Source of the DNA: Streptomyces sp. NBS 14/10
Lineage (GTDB): Bacteria; Actinomycetota; Actinomycetes; Streptomycetales; Streptomycetaceae
NCBI RefSeq assembly: GCF_002224125.1
Contig: NZ_NCSM01000007.1
Span: 189,839 to 253,838 of the forward strand
Direction: 5' to 3'
Length of the DNA stretch: 64,000 nucleotides
The notes beneath the pieces were generated by a model. It saw only the letters and a list, made by a program, of their open reading frames with translations. It was not told where the DNA came from and did no database searches. Position numbers and translations under genes: made by a program. How positions within the stretch are numbered: the stretch's first letter is position 1; each line of letters begins with the position of its first letter. This document shows, one piece after another, positions 51,550 to 59,787 of the stretch.

Positions 51550-51876
51550 ATGAGCATCGTGAAGATCAATGTGCTGACGGTCCCGGAGGAGCAGCGCGAG
51601 GTGCTGGAGAAGCGCTTCGCGTCGCGGGCCGGGACGGTCGAGAACTCCGACGGGTTCGAGTGGTTCGAACTGTTGCGGCCGGTGGAGGGCACCGACCAGT
51701 ACCTCGTCTATACGCGCTGGCGCAGCGAGGAGGACTTCCAGGCGTGGATGGAGGGCCCGATGAAGGCGGCCCATCAGCGCGGCGGCGAGGGCGCGCCGCA
51801 GCAGAAGCCCGCCGCTTCCGGCTCCACGCTGTGGTCCTTCGAGGTCGTGCAGCAGACCGGACCCAAGCAACCCTGA
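51550..51876 (+). CDS. mhuD: MhuD-like heme-degrading monooxygenase
   Basis: The 108-residue ABM-fold protein begins MSIVKINVLTVPEEQREVLEKRFASRA and continues VENSDGFEWFELLRPVEG, closely parallel to mycobacterial MhuD as I recall it. The three residues known to hold heme there fall at the same numbers here: Asn7, Trp66 and His75. MhuD breaks heme to mycobilin and iron in the cytoplasm. It stands alone, with no siderophore or heme-uptake gene nearby. Confidence 0.82.
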   Translation: MSIVKINVLTVPEEQREVLEKRFASRAGTVENSDGFEWFELLRPVEGTDQYLVYTRWRSEEDFQAWMEGPMKAAHQRGGEGAPQQKPAASGSTLWSFEVVQQTGPKQP

Positions 51877-51960
51877 CATGCGCCGCTTGTGAACATCGCC
51901 AGCCCTCTGACCTTGGCCAGAGGGCTGGTGCGTTGACCGCGAGCTGGAGGGCTGCGCCTG

Positions 51961-52083
51961 CTTTCGCACGCGGAAGCGGAGGATCGTGACGGCGCCCGAC
52001 TGGGTGTTGCTGAACGGTTCCAGGTCGATCCTGTCGAGGCTTGGGGGCGAGAAGCGGACACCGTCGCCGAGCAGCACCGGTCC
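51961..52083 (-). pseudogene. Remnant of a RibD/dihydrofolate reductase-like gene
   Basis: About 40 codons on the minus strand read GPVLLGDGVRFSPPSLDRI and then DLEPFSNTQSGAVTILRFRVRK. This is the typical C-terminal strand pair of RibD_C reductases (PVLLGxGxRLF ... VTHLRYRVR). The upstream part of the domain is not found in any frame. It is probably the tail of a decayed relative of the gene at 49.3 kb. Confidence 0.5.
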
Positions 52084-52620
52084 GGCTCGCCGCCCGGCCG
52101 CCGTGCGGGCCGAGGTACGGGGTGAAGGCCCCGTCTGGGTACAACCAACCAGCCGCGCCAAGTGCCTCGTCGGCGTCGGGGAAGCCACCCCCCGTTTCGA
52201 ATCCGATTGATTCTGATCGAATCCGATCGGTTCTGTTCATAGTTATTGACTTCAGACTACGGCAGATACTGAACTGTGCCGGCACACGCCCGGTACAGGA
52301 GGAAGCAATGGCGCCTCGCACGACAGTTGCCGCCGCAGCAACGCCGACGCGGCGCTCAGCCTGCGTATCTGATGGGGCGTAAGGCACTTGGCCGCGCCGC
52401 CTGTACCGGCCACCACCGCCACCACCGCCACCACCACCACCCGGAGGCACGGCTGCCCGGGGCCGCGCCGACACAAGGCCGCAGTCTGATCTACCGGTTC
52501 GCCGCCTAGCCCTTCCGCGAGGGCGATCACCGGCGTTTCCCGATGCCGCGCCGACCTGCTGACGCTGGACAGTTCGACCCGCTCCCGAAACGTACAACCA
52601 GAAGAAGGAGTCGTAGCCGG
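52084..52620. other. Intergenic stretch without supported gene
   Basis: This 537-bp stretch before the GH59 gene is noticeably AT-richer around 52190-52260. It includes a 20-bp tandem repeat (52198-52237) and a (CAC)n-type simple run around 52414-52440. No frame looks coding. Confidence 0.5.
52198..52237. repeat. 20-bp tandem direct repeat, possible operator
   Basis: The units 52198-52217 and 52218-52237 both begin CGAATCCGAT and match at 16 of 20 positions. The first contains the dyad GAATC-n5-GATTC. Spacing of two helical turns would suit regulator binding. Confidence 0.5.
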
Positions 52621-55578
52621 ATGGGCACACACAGAAGACTTCGGTGGATCTCACTTGCCGCCGCGTCCACGATGGCGCTGACCGCAGGAGTGATCGCCGC
52701 CCCCGCCGCCTACACCGCGGATGATTCCGTGGAGGTCATAGTCAACGGAGACGACGTTCGCAGCGACAACAGAAACGGCTTGACCTACAAGGGCCTCGGC
52801 GTGCTCAGCTGCAACAGCACGAGCAACCTGCTGATGGACTACAAGGCGGAGCACCCCGAGCGGTACTGGCAGCTCATCAGAGTTCTGTTCGGCGGAAAGA
52901 ACCCACTGATCAACCACGTCAAGATCGAGATGGGAACGGACACGAACACGTCGACCGGTTCGGATCCGGCCACCATGCGCACACCGGACGAACTCGCTGA
53001 CGCGTCCCGTTCCCCGGGCTTCCAGCTGGCTGCCGACGCCAAGACGGTGAACCCGAACGTCAAGGTCTCGATTCTCCGCTGGGAGATGCCCGAATGGGTC
53101 CAGAAGGAATGGGACAAGGGGACGGGCTCCGATGAAATGTACAAGTGGTACAAGGAGACAATCCTCGACGCCTACGAGAAGTACGGGTACATGGTCGACT
53201 ATGTCGACCCGGACAAGAACGAGACGCGGAATCCGGACGAGGCCTTCATCAAGTGGTACAAGAATGCGATTCTCACCGACACCGAATTCGCGAATCCGCG
53301 CTACAACATCCCCGCGGACAAGCAGGAGAAGGTCAGGAAGGCCTACCAGAAAATCAAGATAATCGCCTCCGATGAGAACAACACACACAACATCGGGCCT
53401 TCGCTGCTCAGCGACAAACAACTCTTCGACACGGTCGATGCGGTGGGCTACCACTACAACACCGATGACCGGCGCGAAGGGGATCCCGGCAGCGACACGT
53501 ACCTCCCGTACACCAGGCTGGCGACCGGCGAGAACAAGTACGACGAGGACAAGGAAGTCTGGTACAGCGAGGGCACGGCCTCGTTCGGATACACCGAGTA
53601 CCGGGTCAACAACACCGAAGGGCCGAACGGAACGAGCACCGGCATCGGCGGCGTCCAAAGCGCTCTCGACCTTGCGAACCGGCTCGTCAAGAGCTACGCG
53701 AACTCGAAGCGGACGCACTACATCTTCCAGCCGGCGATCGGGTCCTTCTACGAAGGCGCACAGTACAGCCACAAAGAACTCGTCAGCGCCCGCGACCCGT
53801 GGTCGGGCTATCTCCACTACGACGCGGCCATCTATGTGATGCAGCACTTCACCCAGTTCGCGAGGACCGGCTGGGAGAACGACACGAACACAGCCGGCAT
53901 CTGGCGCACCGTTCCCGAAGCCAGCTACAGCGGGGTGAGCGGCACCGAAAACGTCGACGGCTCGAACGGGGCCCCGAGTTACATGACGCTCGCGGATCCT
54001 GACAAGAAGGACTTCTCCACGGTCGTCGTCAACGACAGCGACCGGTCCAAGACCTACCGGATCAAAGCCGAGAACATGCGACTCGGCGATCCGACCATGG
54101 AGATCTGGGAGACGCGTGGAGCGGCCGCCGGGCAGGCCTACGGCGCGAACTTCAAGCACCTCGTCGACGAGATCCGGCCCGACGGCGACGGGTACTACAC
54201 GTACACGGTCAAGCCCAGATCGATCGTCACCTTGACAACGCTCGACAAGAGCCACGACAAGACCGTGAAGCAACGCCTGCCCGAGTCCGGGAACCGCACG
54301 GTGCTCGACACGGACGCGACCGGCAAGAAGCGCGACACGAGCGACAACATTCTGTACGCCGACGACTTCGGGTACGAAGAGGAAGGCGATGTCCAGGTCG
54401 GGACGGGCAATGGCGCGAGAAAGGTATCCCAGCCCTATCTGAGGTCGCGTGGCAATCAGCCTCGCTACATGGTCGACCAGACCGGTGCCTGGGAAGTGGG
54501 GAAGGATGCGAGCGGCAACAACGTGCTCTACCAGTACATGGACCAGTCCATGAAGGACACCACCGCCTGGAACCGGAACACGCCGAACACGACGGTCGGC
54601 GACTTCCGCTGGGAGAACTACAGGGCCACGGTCGACGTCTCGTTCCCGGACCAGGGCGGCGGACTCGCCACCTTGGGCGTCCGCCAGCAAAAGGGCATGG
54701 CGGCCGGCGACGCCGCGTACAACGTCCGCATCGCTCCGAACGGCACATGGACGTTTTACGAATACGGCACGGAGGTCAAGAAGGGAACCGTCGCGCCATC
54801 TGACTCCTACCGTCTCGCCATCGAAGCGAAGGGGGCAAGAATCACCACCTTCATCGACGGGAAAGCCGTCTACACGTACGAGGACCCCACTCCTCAAATG
54901 GAAGGCCGCGTCAAGCTCGGCACCGACTTCTACAAGACGGCGTTCGACAACCTGAAGGTCGAGACAGTCGACGGATATACCCCCTACGCCGACGCTCAGC
55001 TCGACAACATGGACAGCTCGGTCGGGTACGAGGGCGCGTGGAGCAGAAAGAACTCTTTCGGCGACGCGATGGACTGGTACAGGTCGACGTCGACGAGCAC
55101 GGAGGCCGACGCGTCGTTCACCGTTCCGTTCACCGGCACGGGCATCGACGTCATCGGTGGCAATGACGGCAGCGCCGTACTCGATGTCTACGTCGACGGC
55201 AAGCTGGTCGCAAAGGATGCGAAGACATCCAGGACGGACAAGCGCCTCGCGACGTACATGCTCCGCGGACTGCCTGACGGCCGACACACGGCGAAGTTCG
55301 TCCTCACGTCCGGGAAGATCGTCCTCGACTCCTTCAACACCTTCTCCGGGCACGTGAAGGGCGCTGTGGATACGACACCGATCCGGAACAGCCTGGACAA
55401 GGTCGGCAATCCGTCGCAGGCCGACTACACGGCCGGCTCGTGGGCTCTGTTCGACTCCGCGTTCTCGGCCGCGAGGGCTGCCGTGGCGAGGCAGAAGGGC
55501 CTCGACACCGTAGGCGTCGACCAGATCGCGCACAGGCTCGATGTAGCTTACGACCAGCTGGTTCGCGCCCACGTCTGA
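52621..55578 (+). CDS. Secreted GH59 galactocerebrosidase-like enzyme
   Basis: The 985-residue protein has a signal peptide (cleavage near 32) and a GH59-type catalytic domain. The acid/base fits Glu201 in DYVDPDKNETRNPDEA, and the nucleophile fits Glu317 in VWYSEGTASFGY, equivalent to the NE and SSED sites of animal GALC. After the barrel and a jelly-roll region (about 600-790) comes a beta-sandwich (GYEGAWSRKNSF...) and a FIVAR-like three-helix end (about 920-985). It should release beta-galactose from glycolipids or glycans outside the cell. The DNA has more A and less G/C bias than its neighbours, which suggests transfer. Confidence 0.87.
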   Translation: MGTHRRLRWISLAAASTMALTAGVIAAPAAYTADDSVEVIVNGDDVRSDNRNGLTYKGLGVLSCNSTSNLLMDYKAEHPERYWQLIRVLFGGKNPLINHVKIEMGTDTNTSTGSDPATMRTPDELADASRSPGFQLAADAKTVNPNVKVSILRWEMPEWVQKEWDKGTGSDEMYKWYKETILDAYEKYGYMVDYVDPDKNETRNPDEAFIKWYKNAILTDTEFANPRYNIPADKQEKVRKAYQKIKIIASDENNTHNIGPSLLSDKQLFDTVDAVGYHYNTDDRREGDPGSDTYLPYTRLATGENKYDEDKEVWYSEGTASFGYTEYRVNNTEGPNGTSTGIGGVQSALDLANRLVKSYANSKRTHYIFQPAIGSFYEGAQYSHKELVSARDPWSGYLHYDAAIYVMQHFTQFARTGWENDTNTAGIWRTVPEASYSGVSGTENVDGSNGAPSYMTLADPDKKDFSTVVVNDSDRSKTYRIKAENMRLGDPTMEIWETRGAAAGQAYGANFKHLVDEIRPDGDGYYTYTVKPRSIVTLTTLDKSHDKTVKQRLPESGNRTVLDTDATGKKRDTSDNILYADDFGYEEEGDVQVGTGNGARKVSQPYLRSRGNQPRYMVDQTGAWEVGKDASGNNVLYQYMDQSMKDTTAWNRNTPNTTVGDFRWENYRATVDVSFPDQGGGLATLGVRQQKGMAAGDAAYNVRIAPNGTWTFYEYGTEVKKGTVAPSDSYRLAIEAKGARITTFIDGKAVYTYEDPTPQMEGRVKLGTDFYKTAFDNLKVETVDGYTPYADAQLDNMDSSVGYEGAWSRKNSFGDAMDWYRSTSTSTEADASFTVPFTGTGIDVIGGNDGSAVLDVYVDGKLVAKDAKTSRTDKRLATYMLRGLPDGRHTAKFVLTSGKIVLDSFNTFSGHVKGAVDTTPIRNSLDKVGNPSQADYTAGSWALFDSAFSAARAAVARQKGLDTVGVDQIAHRLDVAYDQLVRAHV

Positions 55579-55612
55579 AAGGCGCCACAGCAATTACTCG
55601 GGAGAGGGTGGG

Positions 55613-56827
55613 ATGACATCGCTTGAGCTGGTTCCCGCGACACACCTGTTGCGGCGTTGGGCGCCCGAACATCCCGGGACCGGGTATCCCGCGTACTGGT
55701 CGATGCCGGTTACGGGGAGCGCGCCGTCGCCGAGTGAGCGGCCGTGGGACTCAGCGCCGACGCCGCCGGAGATCGCCGAGTACGGCCGGTTCCCGGCTGC
55801 GTTCCCGGGCGAGGGGACGTCGGGGCACCGTCATCCGGTGGCCGTCGAGGTGCTGAACCATGCGATCGGGCGCCCGGGAGTGCCATGGACGAGCGCGCGC
55901 CCCGACGGAGAAGTGGCCGAAGAGGTCCACCGGCTGCTGACCGACGCGCTCTCTTCGGGGTCGGACACGCTGGATGAACGGGCTCGCGAGCTGATCGCCG
56001 CACTGGCCAGGGAACTGGCGGGGGGCTTTCGCGATCTGGTGCGTGTCACGGTCGCCGCGGAGCCGGGTGGCGATCCGCTCGGCGATGAGCTGCATCTGCT
56101 CGGCCGGGATCTCGGCGGGGACACGTTCCGGCTGTCCATAGCCCCCGCGGCGCCGCCGCCCTCCGATGGGCTGTGGCCGGACCCTTCCCGTGTGCTGGAC
56201 GGCGATATCGCCGCACCCCCCACCCTCACCGAGGGCGAGTACCGGCAGGCGGATCTGGCCATCCGCGCCGGCTGCGCCGCGGAGTTGCTCGGCGAGTTCG
56301 TCTGGCTGACCAACAACGACCGCATGGAAGTCAGCGTCAAGGTGCAACCACACGGCCTCGACCTGGACTTCGCCGAACCGGGCGCCGTCGACGCCGCGTT
56401 CCGCGCGTGGTGGCCGAAGTCGGACCGCTGGGTGGAGCTGGTGGACGAGGAGTGGTGGGAGGAGGACGAAGCCGATCTCCGCCGGCTGGACGACGAGACT
56501 CTGGCGAGGGTCCTGACGGACTTCGAAGAGCACAATCTGGAGCAGGCCAGGACCGGCGCCTGGGCCATGGGGGACATCGACGACTACGACATCGACGACG
56601 ACCCTCAGCCCCGCTTCCCAGGCGATCAGCTGGTGGTCTTCCTCGGCCGGGACGTGTTCGACACCGTCACCGCACAGGTCACTCACGGCCCAGGTGGTGT
56701 GGCTCCGCCGGCGTACGGGATCGGCCTTCCGGTCGACGTCTCGGATGAGGACTACGGCTTCCAAGCCTGTCTGCTGCTTGTCGGAGCCGAGTCCGTCGGC
56801 ATCGTCACAATCGACGCGGCGGCCTGA
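55613..56827 (+). CDS. Uncharacterised acidic protein
   Basis: This 404-residue protein is not recognised. It has no signal or membrane segment, many acidic residues in the second half (WVELVDEEWWEEDEADLRRLDDET) and several Trp-rich segments (RRWAPEHPGTGYPAYW). The N-terminal 150 residues hold a helical bundle with ARELIAALARELAGGF. It begins 34 bp after the GH59 stop, and is probably unrelated to it. Nothing in the sequence suggests an enzyme active site. Confidence 0.65.
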   Translation: MTSLELVPATHLLRRWAPEHPGTGYPAYWSMPVTGSAPSPSERPWDSAPTPPEIAEYGRFPAAFPGEGTSGHRHPVAVEVLNHAIGRPGVPWTSARPDGEVAEEVHRLLTDALSSGSDTLDERARELIAALARELAGGFRDLVRVTVAAEPGGDPLGDELHLLGRDLGGDTFRLSIAPAAPPPSDGLWPDPSRVLDGDIAAPPTLTEGEYRQADLAIRAGCAAELLGEFVWLTNNDRMEVSVKVQPHGLDLDFAEPGAVDAAFRAWWPKSDRWVELVDEEWWEEDEADLRRLDDETLARVLTDFEEHNLEQARTGAWAMGDIDDYDIDDDPQPRFPGDQLVVFLGRDVFDTVTAQVTHGPGGVAPPAYGIGLPVDVSDEDYGFQACLLLVGAESVGIVTIDAAA

Positions 56828-56849
56828 CGCGGGGGCTAAGCTCGCTCGG

Positions 56850-57281
56850 ATGATCACTACTTGGGAGCCCACGGCGGCGGGCGTGCTGCGGCTGCCTTCG
56901 GGTCGACTCGTACGGGGCAGGGGGCTGCGCCGCCCCCTGCCGGCCGGGCCGGAGCCCGGCTTCGCGCTGTATCTGCTGGGCAAGGAGCCGCCCGCCGTCT
57001 CCTGGGAGGCGCGCTGGGTCCGCTGGCCGGACTTCCGGCTGCCGTCCGACCGTGCCGCGGCCGGGGAGGCGCTGCGCGAGGCGTGGGAGCGCGCCGCGGG
57101 CGAACGCGTCGAGGTCGCCTGCGGCGGCGGGGTCGGGCGTACCGGCACGGCGTTGGCCTGCCTCGCCGTGCTGGACGGGGTTCCGGGCCACGAGGCGGTC
57201 GGCTACGTCAGGGAGCACTACGCGCCGCGCGCCGTGGAGACGCCCTGGCAGCGCCGGTTCGTGGCCCGTTTCACCGCGTGA
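56850..57281 (+). CDS. Protein tyrosine phosphatase-like protein
   Basis: ATG 56850 gives 143 residues. The phosphate loop C-x5-R is CGGGVGRTGT (Cys91, Arg97), followed by the usual Thr. A WPDF motif at 59-62 supplies the general-acid Asp61 of the classical WPD loop. It is a minimal dual-specificity-like phosphatase that could act on proteins or lipids. The gene is convergent with a small hypothetical gene pair. Confidence 0.83.
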   Translation: MITTWEPTAAGVLRLPSGRLVRGRGLRRPLPAGPEPGFALYLLGKEPPAVSWEARWVRWPDFRLPSDRAAAGEALREAWERAAGERVEVACGGGVGRTGTALACLAVLDGVPGHEAVGYVREHYAPRAVETPWQRRFVARFTA

Positions 57282-57306
57282 TCCAACCCGCTCAGACCTC
57301 AGACGT

Positions 57307-57687
57307 TCAGACGCTCAGCAGCCGTTCCAGGACGTTGCGGTAGCCGCGCATGGCCAGCCGCAGGTCTTCCGTCCGTACGGTGCCCGACTCGTTGTCCCGC
57401 CAGGCGTCTTTGAGCGTACGGCGGCGGTCGGCGAGGAGGTCCGTGAGGCGGGTGGACAGCTCGTCGAGGAGCAGATCGGCCTCTTCCACGGCGTCGCGCG
57501 GGGCGTCCACGAAGCCGCCGACCGCGTGCCGCAGGCGGTGGGCCAGCTCGTCCTGTTCGCTCGGCGGGAGGACCGGGAAGGTGGGGCCGTTGGGGATGGC
57601 TCCTTCAGCTCTCGCGGCGTTCGCGGCATTCGCGGCCTTGGCGCTCGCGGCGCGTGGAGCCGGGATCGCACCGTGGATCTCGGGCAT
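57307..57687 (-). CDS. Small hypothetical helical protein
   Basis: The 126-residue protein starts in a TGATG overlap with the upstream gene. It has an Ala-rich N-terminus (ASAKAANAANAARAEG) and a helical body with LADRRRTLKDAWRDNESGTVRTEDLR. It is conserved in arrangement with the membrane-anchored gene before it, which suggests that the two act together. Its function is unknown. Confidence 0.7.
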   Translation of the reverse strand: MPEIHGAIPAPRAASAKAANAANAARAEGAIPNGPTFPVLPPSEQDELAHRLRHAVGGFVDAPRDAVEEADLLLDELSTRLTDLLADRRRTLKDAWRDNESGTVRTEDLRLAMRGYRNVLERLLSV

Positions 57688-58361
57688 CAGATGTCACCCC
57701 GTCCCCGATTCCCGCCGCGCACCGCCCACGGCGCCTGCGTAGGCGTGGGCGCGTGCGTATGCGTAGGCGTATGCGTATGCGGCCGGGTGCCGTCGGCGCC
57801 GTGGTGCGGGGGCTTCACCAAGTCCTCGAAGAGGGTCCTGGCGTGCACCACGGCCTCGCGCAGCTCCTCGGTGTCCGCCCGGCCCTCGCGGCCCCGCAGG
57901 GCGGCGGCGTGGAGCTGGCGGTAGCCCTGCACGCTGCCCGCATGGTGCACCGACAGGGCCGCGACCTGTTCGTCGTAGCGTTCGGAGGGGTAGCCGCGGT
58001 CGTGGGCGAGACGGGCCAGCAGCTGATCGGCGTCGGCCGTGGCGCGGGCCGGCTGCTCGATGAACTCCTCCTGCACTCCGGCCCATTCGGCCACGTACCG
58101 CTCGCGCAGCTCGCCGGAGAGCGGCTGGATCTTGAGGCGGCCGTGCCGCCGCAGCCGCTCGTCGAGCTCCCGCTCCGCCGCTCTCGTATCGCCCGAGTGG
58201 CGGGCGACGGTCAGGTCGTACTCGGGCCCGAAGCGGCGTCGCAGAGCGCGGTTCCGGCCTCCGCCGCGCGCTCGGACAAATCCCGCGGTGAGCGCGGCTG
58301 CGAGTGCGGCGACGAGGACGACGGCGGCGACAACCACGGTGATGCTCGCGCCAGTTGACAT
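57687..58361 (-). CDS. Hypothetical protein with N-terminal membrane segment
   Basis: The 224-residue protein has one membrane segment (about residues 7-29, ITVVVAAVVLVAALAAALTAG). The rest is helical with YDLTVARHSGDTRAAERELDERLRRHGRL. The C-terminal tail is an alternating His/Thr/Pro run (PHTHTPTHTHAPTPTQAP), encoded by simple-sequence DNA and possibly metal-binding. It is coupled to the small downstream gene. Confidence 0.72.
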   Translation of the reverse strand: MSTGASITVVVAAVVLVAALAAALTAGFVRARGGGRNRALRRRFGPEYDLTVARHSGDTRAAERELDERLRRHGRLKIQPLSGELRERYVAEWAGVQEEFIEQPARATADADQLLARLAHDRGYPSERYDEQVAALSVHHAGSVQGYRQLHAAALRGREGRADTEELREAVVHARTLFEDLVKPPHHGADGTRPHTHTPTHTHAPTPTQAPWAVRGGNRGRGDI

Positions 58362-58483
58362 GGTCTGCTTCTGCCTTCCACCTGTGCCCCCTTCCGTCCG
58401 GGGGCTGTTCCCCGCCGGGTTGCCCCTTTCGCCGCCCTCAAACTCAGGTGCGCGGGGCGGCGGCGGCTGTCACGATGCCCGCC

Positions 58484-59086
58484 ATGAGCACCAGCACACC
58501 CCGCCCCCGCGCGCCCTGGTCGGTCGCCCCGCGCCCGGTCGACGACCCCGTCTCGGCCGGTCTGCTGCGCGACTATCTCGTCGATGTCGCCGACCGCTGG
58601 TACGAGCTGCATGAGGGGCGCTCCACGACCCCGGAGGAGATCGACAAGCATCTCGCCGAGATGCCGAGCGACGACCTCGCCCCGCCGCACGGCGTGTTCC
58701 TGGTGGCCCACCACGACGGCGAGCTCACAGGCTGCGCGGGCGTACGGCTGCTGGCCGACGGCGGTACGGCGGAGCCCGGGCCCGGGCCCGGCCGTACGGC
58801 GGAGCTCAAGCGGATGTTCGTACGGCCGGCCAAGCGCGGCCTGGGCGCGGCCGGCGTGCTCCTCGCGGCGGCCGAGGCGGCCGCGCGTGAGCTGGGCGCC
58901 GGGCGGATCGTGCTGGAGACGCGGCTGGATCTGCGCGAGGCGCGGGCCCTGTACGCACGGCACGGGTACGTGGACGTGCCGCCGTTCTGCGAGGGTCCGT
59001 ACTCGGAGGTCTGGCTGGGCAAGGAGCTGGACGGGGAGGCGGACGGGGAGACAGCCAAGGCGCTCGGCGACCGCGTCGCCGGCTGA
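58484..59086 (+). CDS. GNAT-family N-acetyltransferase
   Basis: ATG 58484 (or 58475) gives a protein of 200 residues. GNAT signatures are LKRMFVRPAKRGLGAAGVLLAAAE (acetyl-CoA loop) and ARALYARHGYVDVPPFCEGPYSEVWLGKEL. A short Gly-Pro repeat (EPGPGPGRT) precedes the CoA strand. Substrate is unknown. The gene is followed directly by a 700-bp GC-rich repeat field, so a long untranslated 3' region is possible. Confidence 0.86.
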   Translation: MSTSTPRPRAPWSVAPRPVDDPVSAGLLRDYLVDVADRWYELHEGRSTTPEEIDKHLAEMPSDDLAPPHGVFLVAHHDGELTGCAGVRLLADGGTAEPGPGPGRTAELKRMFVRPAKRGLGAAGVLLAAAEAAARELGAGRIVLETRLDLREARALYARHGYVDVPPFCEGPYSEVWLGKELDGEADGETAKALGDRVAG

Positions 59087-59787
59087 CCGCCAGGGCGGCG
59101 ACCCGGCGGGGCGCCCGCCCGGGGCGGGGGTGCCACCCGGCGGGGGCCCACCCGGCGAGGCGACGACCCGGCGGCGGGGGCCCACCTGGCAAGGCAGCGA
59201 CCCTGCGGGGGTGGCCACCCGCCAGCGCGGCGACCCGCCTGCGGGGCCCACCCGGCAGGGGTGCCCGGCAGGGCGGGGGTGCCACCCAACGGGGTGCCCA
59301 CCCGGCGAGGCGGCGACCCGGCAGGGGTGCCCAACCGGTGGGACGGCGACCCGGCAGCGGCCCACCCGGCGGGCGCCCACCCGCCAAGGCAGGGACCCTG
59401 CCGGGTGCCCACCCGCCAGCGCGGCGACCCGGCGAGGCCCACCCGCCGAGGCGGCGCCTCGGCGCGGGTGCCCACCTGGCCGGGGGCCCACCCGGCGAGG
59501 CGGCGCCCCAGTGGGGGCCCACCCAGCGGGGCGGCGACCCGGCAGGGGTGCCCACCCGGCGGGACGGCGCCTCGCCAAGGCAGCGACCCTGCGGGGGTGC
59601 CCACCCGCCAGCGCGGCGACCCGCCTGCGGGGCCTACCCGGCGGATGCCCACCCGCCAGGGCGGCGACGCGGCGGGGGCCCACCTGCCGGGGGCCCACCC
59701 GGCAGGGGCCCACCCGGCGGGGCGGCGACCCGCCGGCGGGGCCCGCCCGGCAGGGGCCCACCCGGCGCAGCCGCCACGCGATCCCGC
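59087..59787. repeat. 700-bp GC-rich repeat field with higher-order structure
   Basis: Nearly the whole stretch is made of short imperfect motifs such as CCCACCCGGC, GGCGACCCGGC and GGGGTGCCCACC. A block starting AAGGCAGCGACC recurs at 59191 and 59577 with close to 70 bp nearly identical, and a diverged copy lies at 59388. This gives a larger period of roughly 190-200 bp. All frames of both strands are open for long distances because the DNA has no A/T-rich stops. I find no gene-like composition. Confidence 0.85.

Noticed and set aside
59087..59787. CRISPR-like array
   Set aside because: The units are imperfect, vary in length and have no unique spacers; there are no cas genes.
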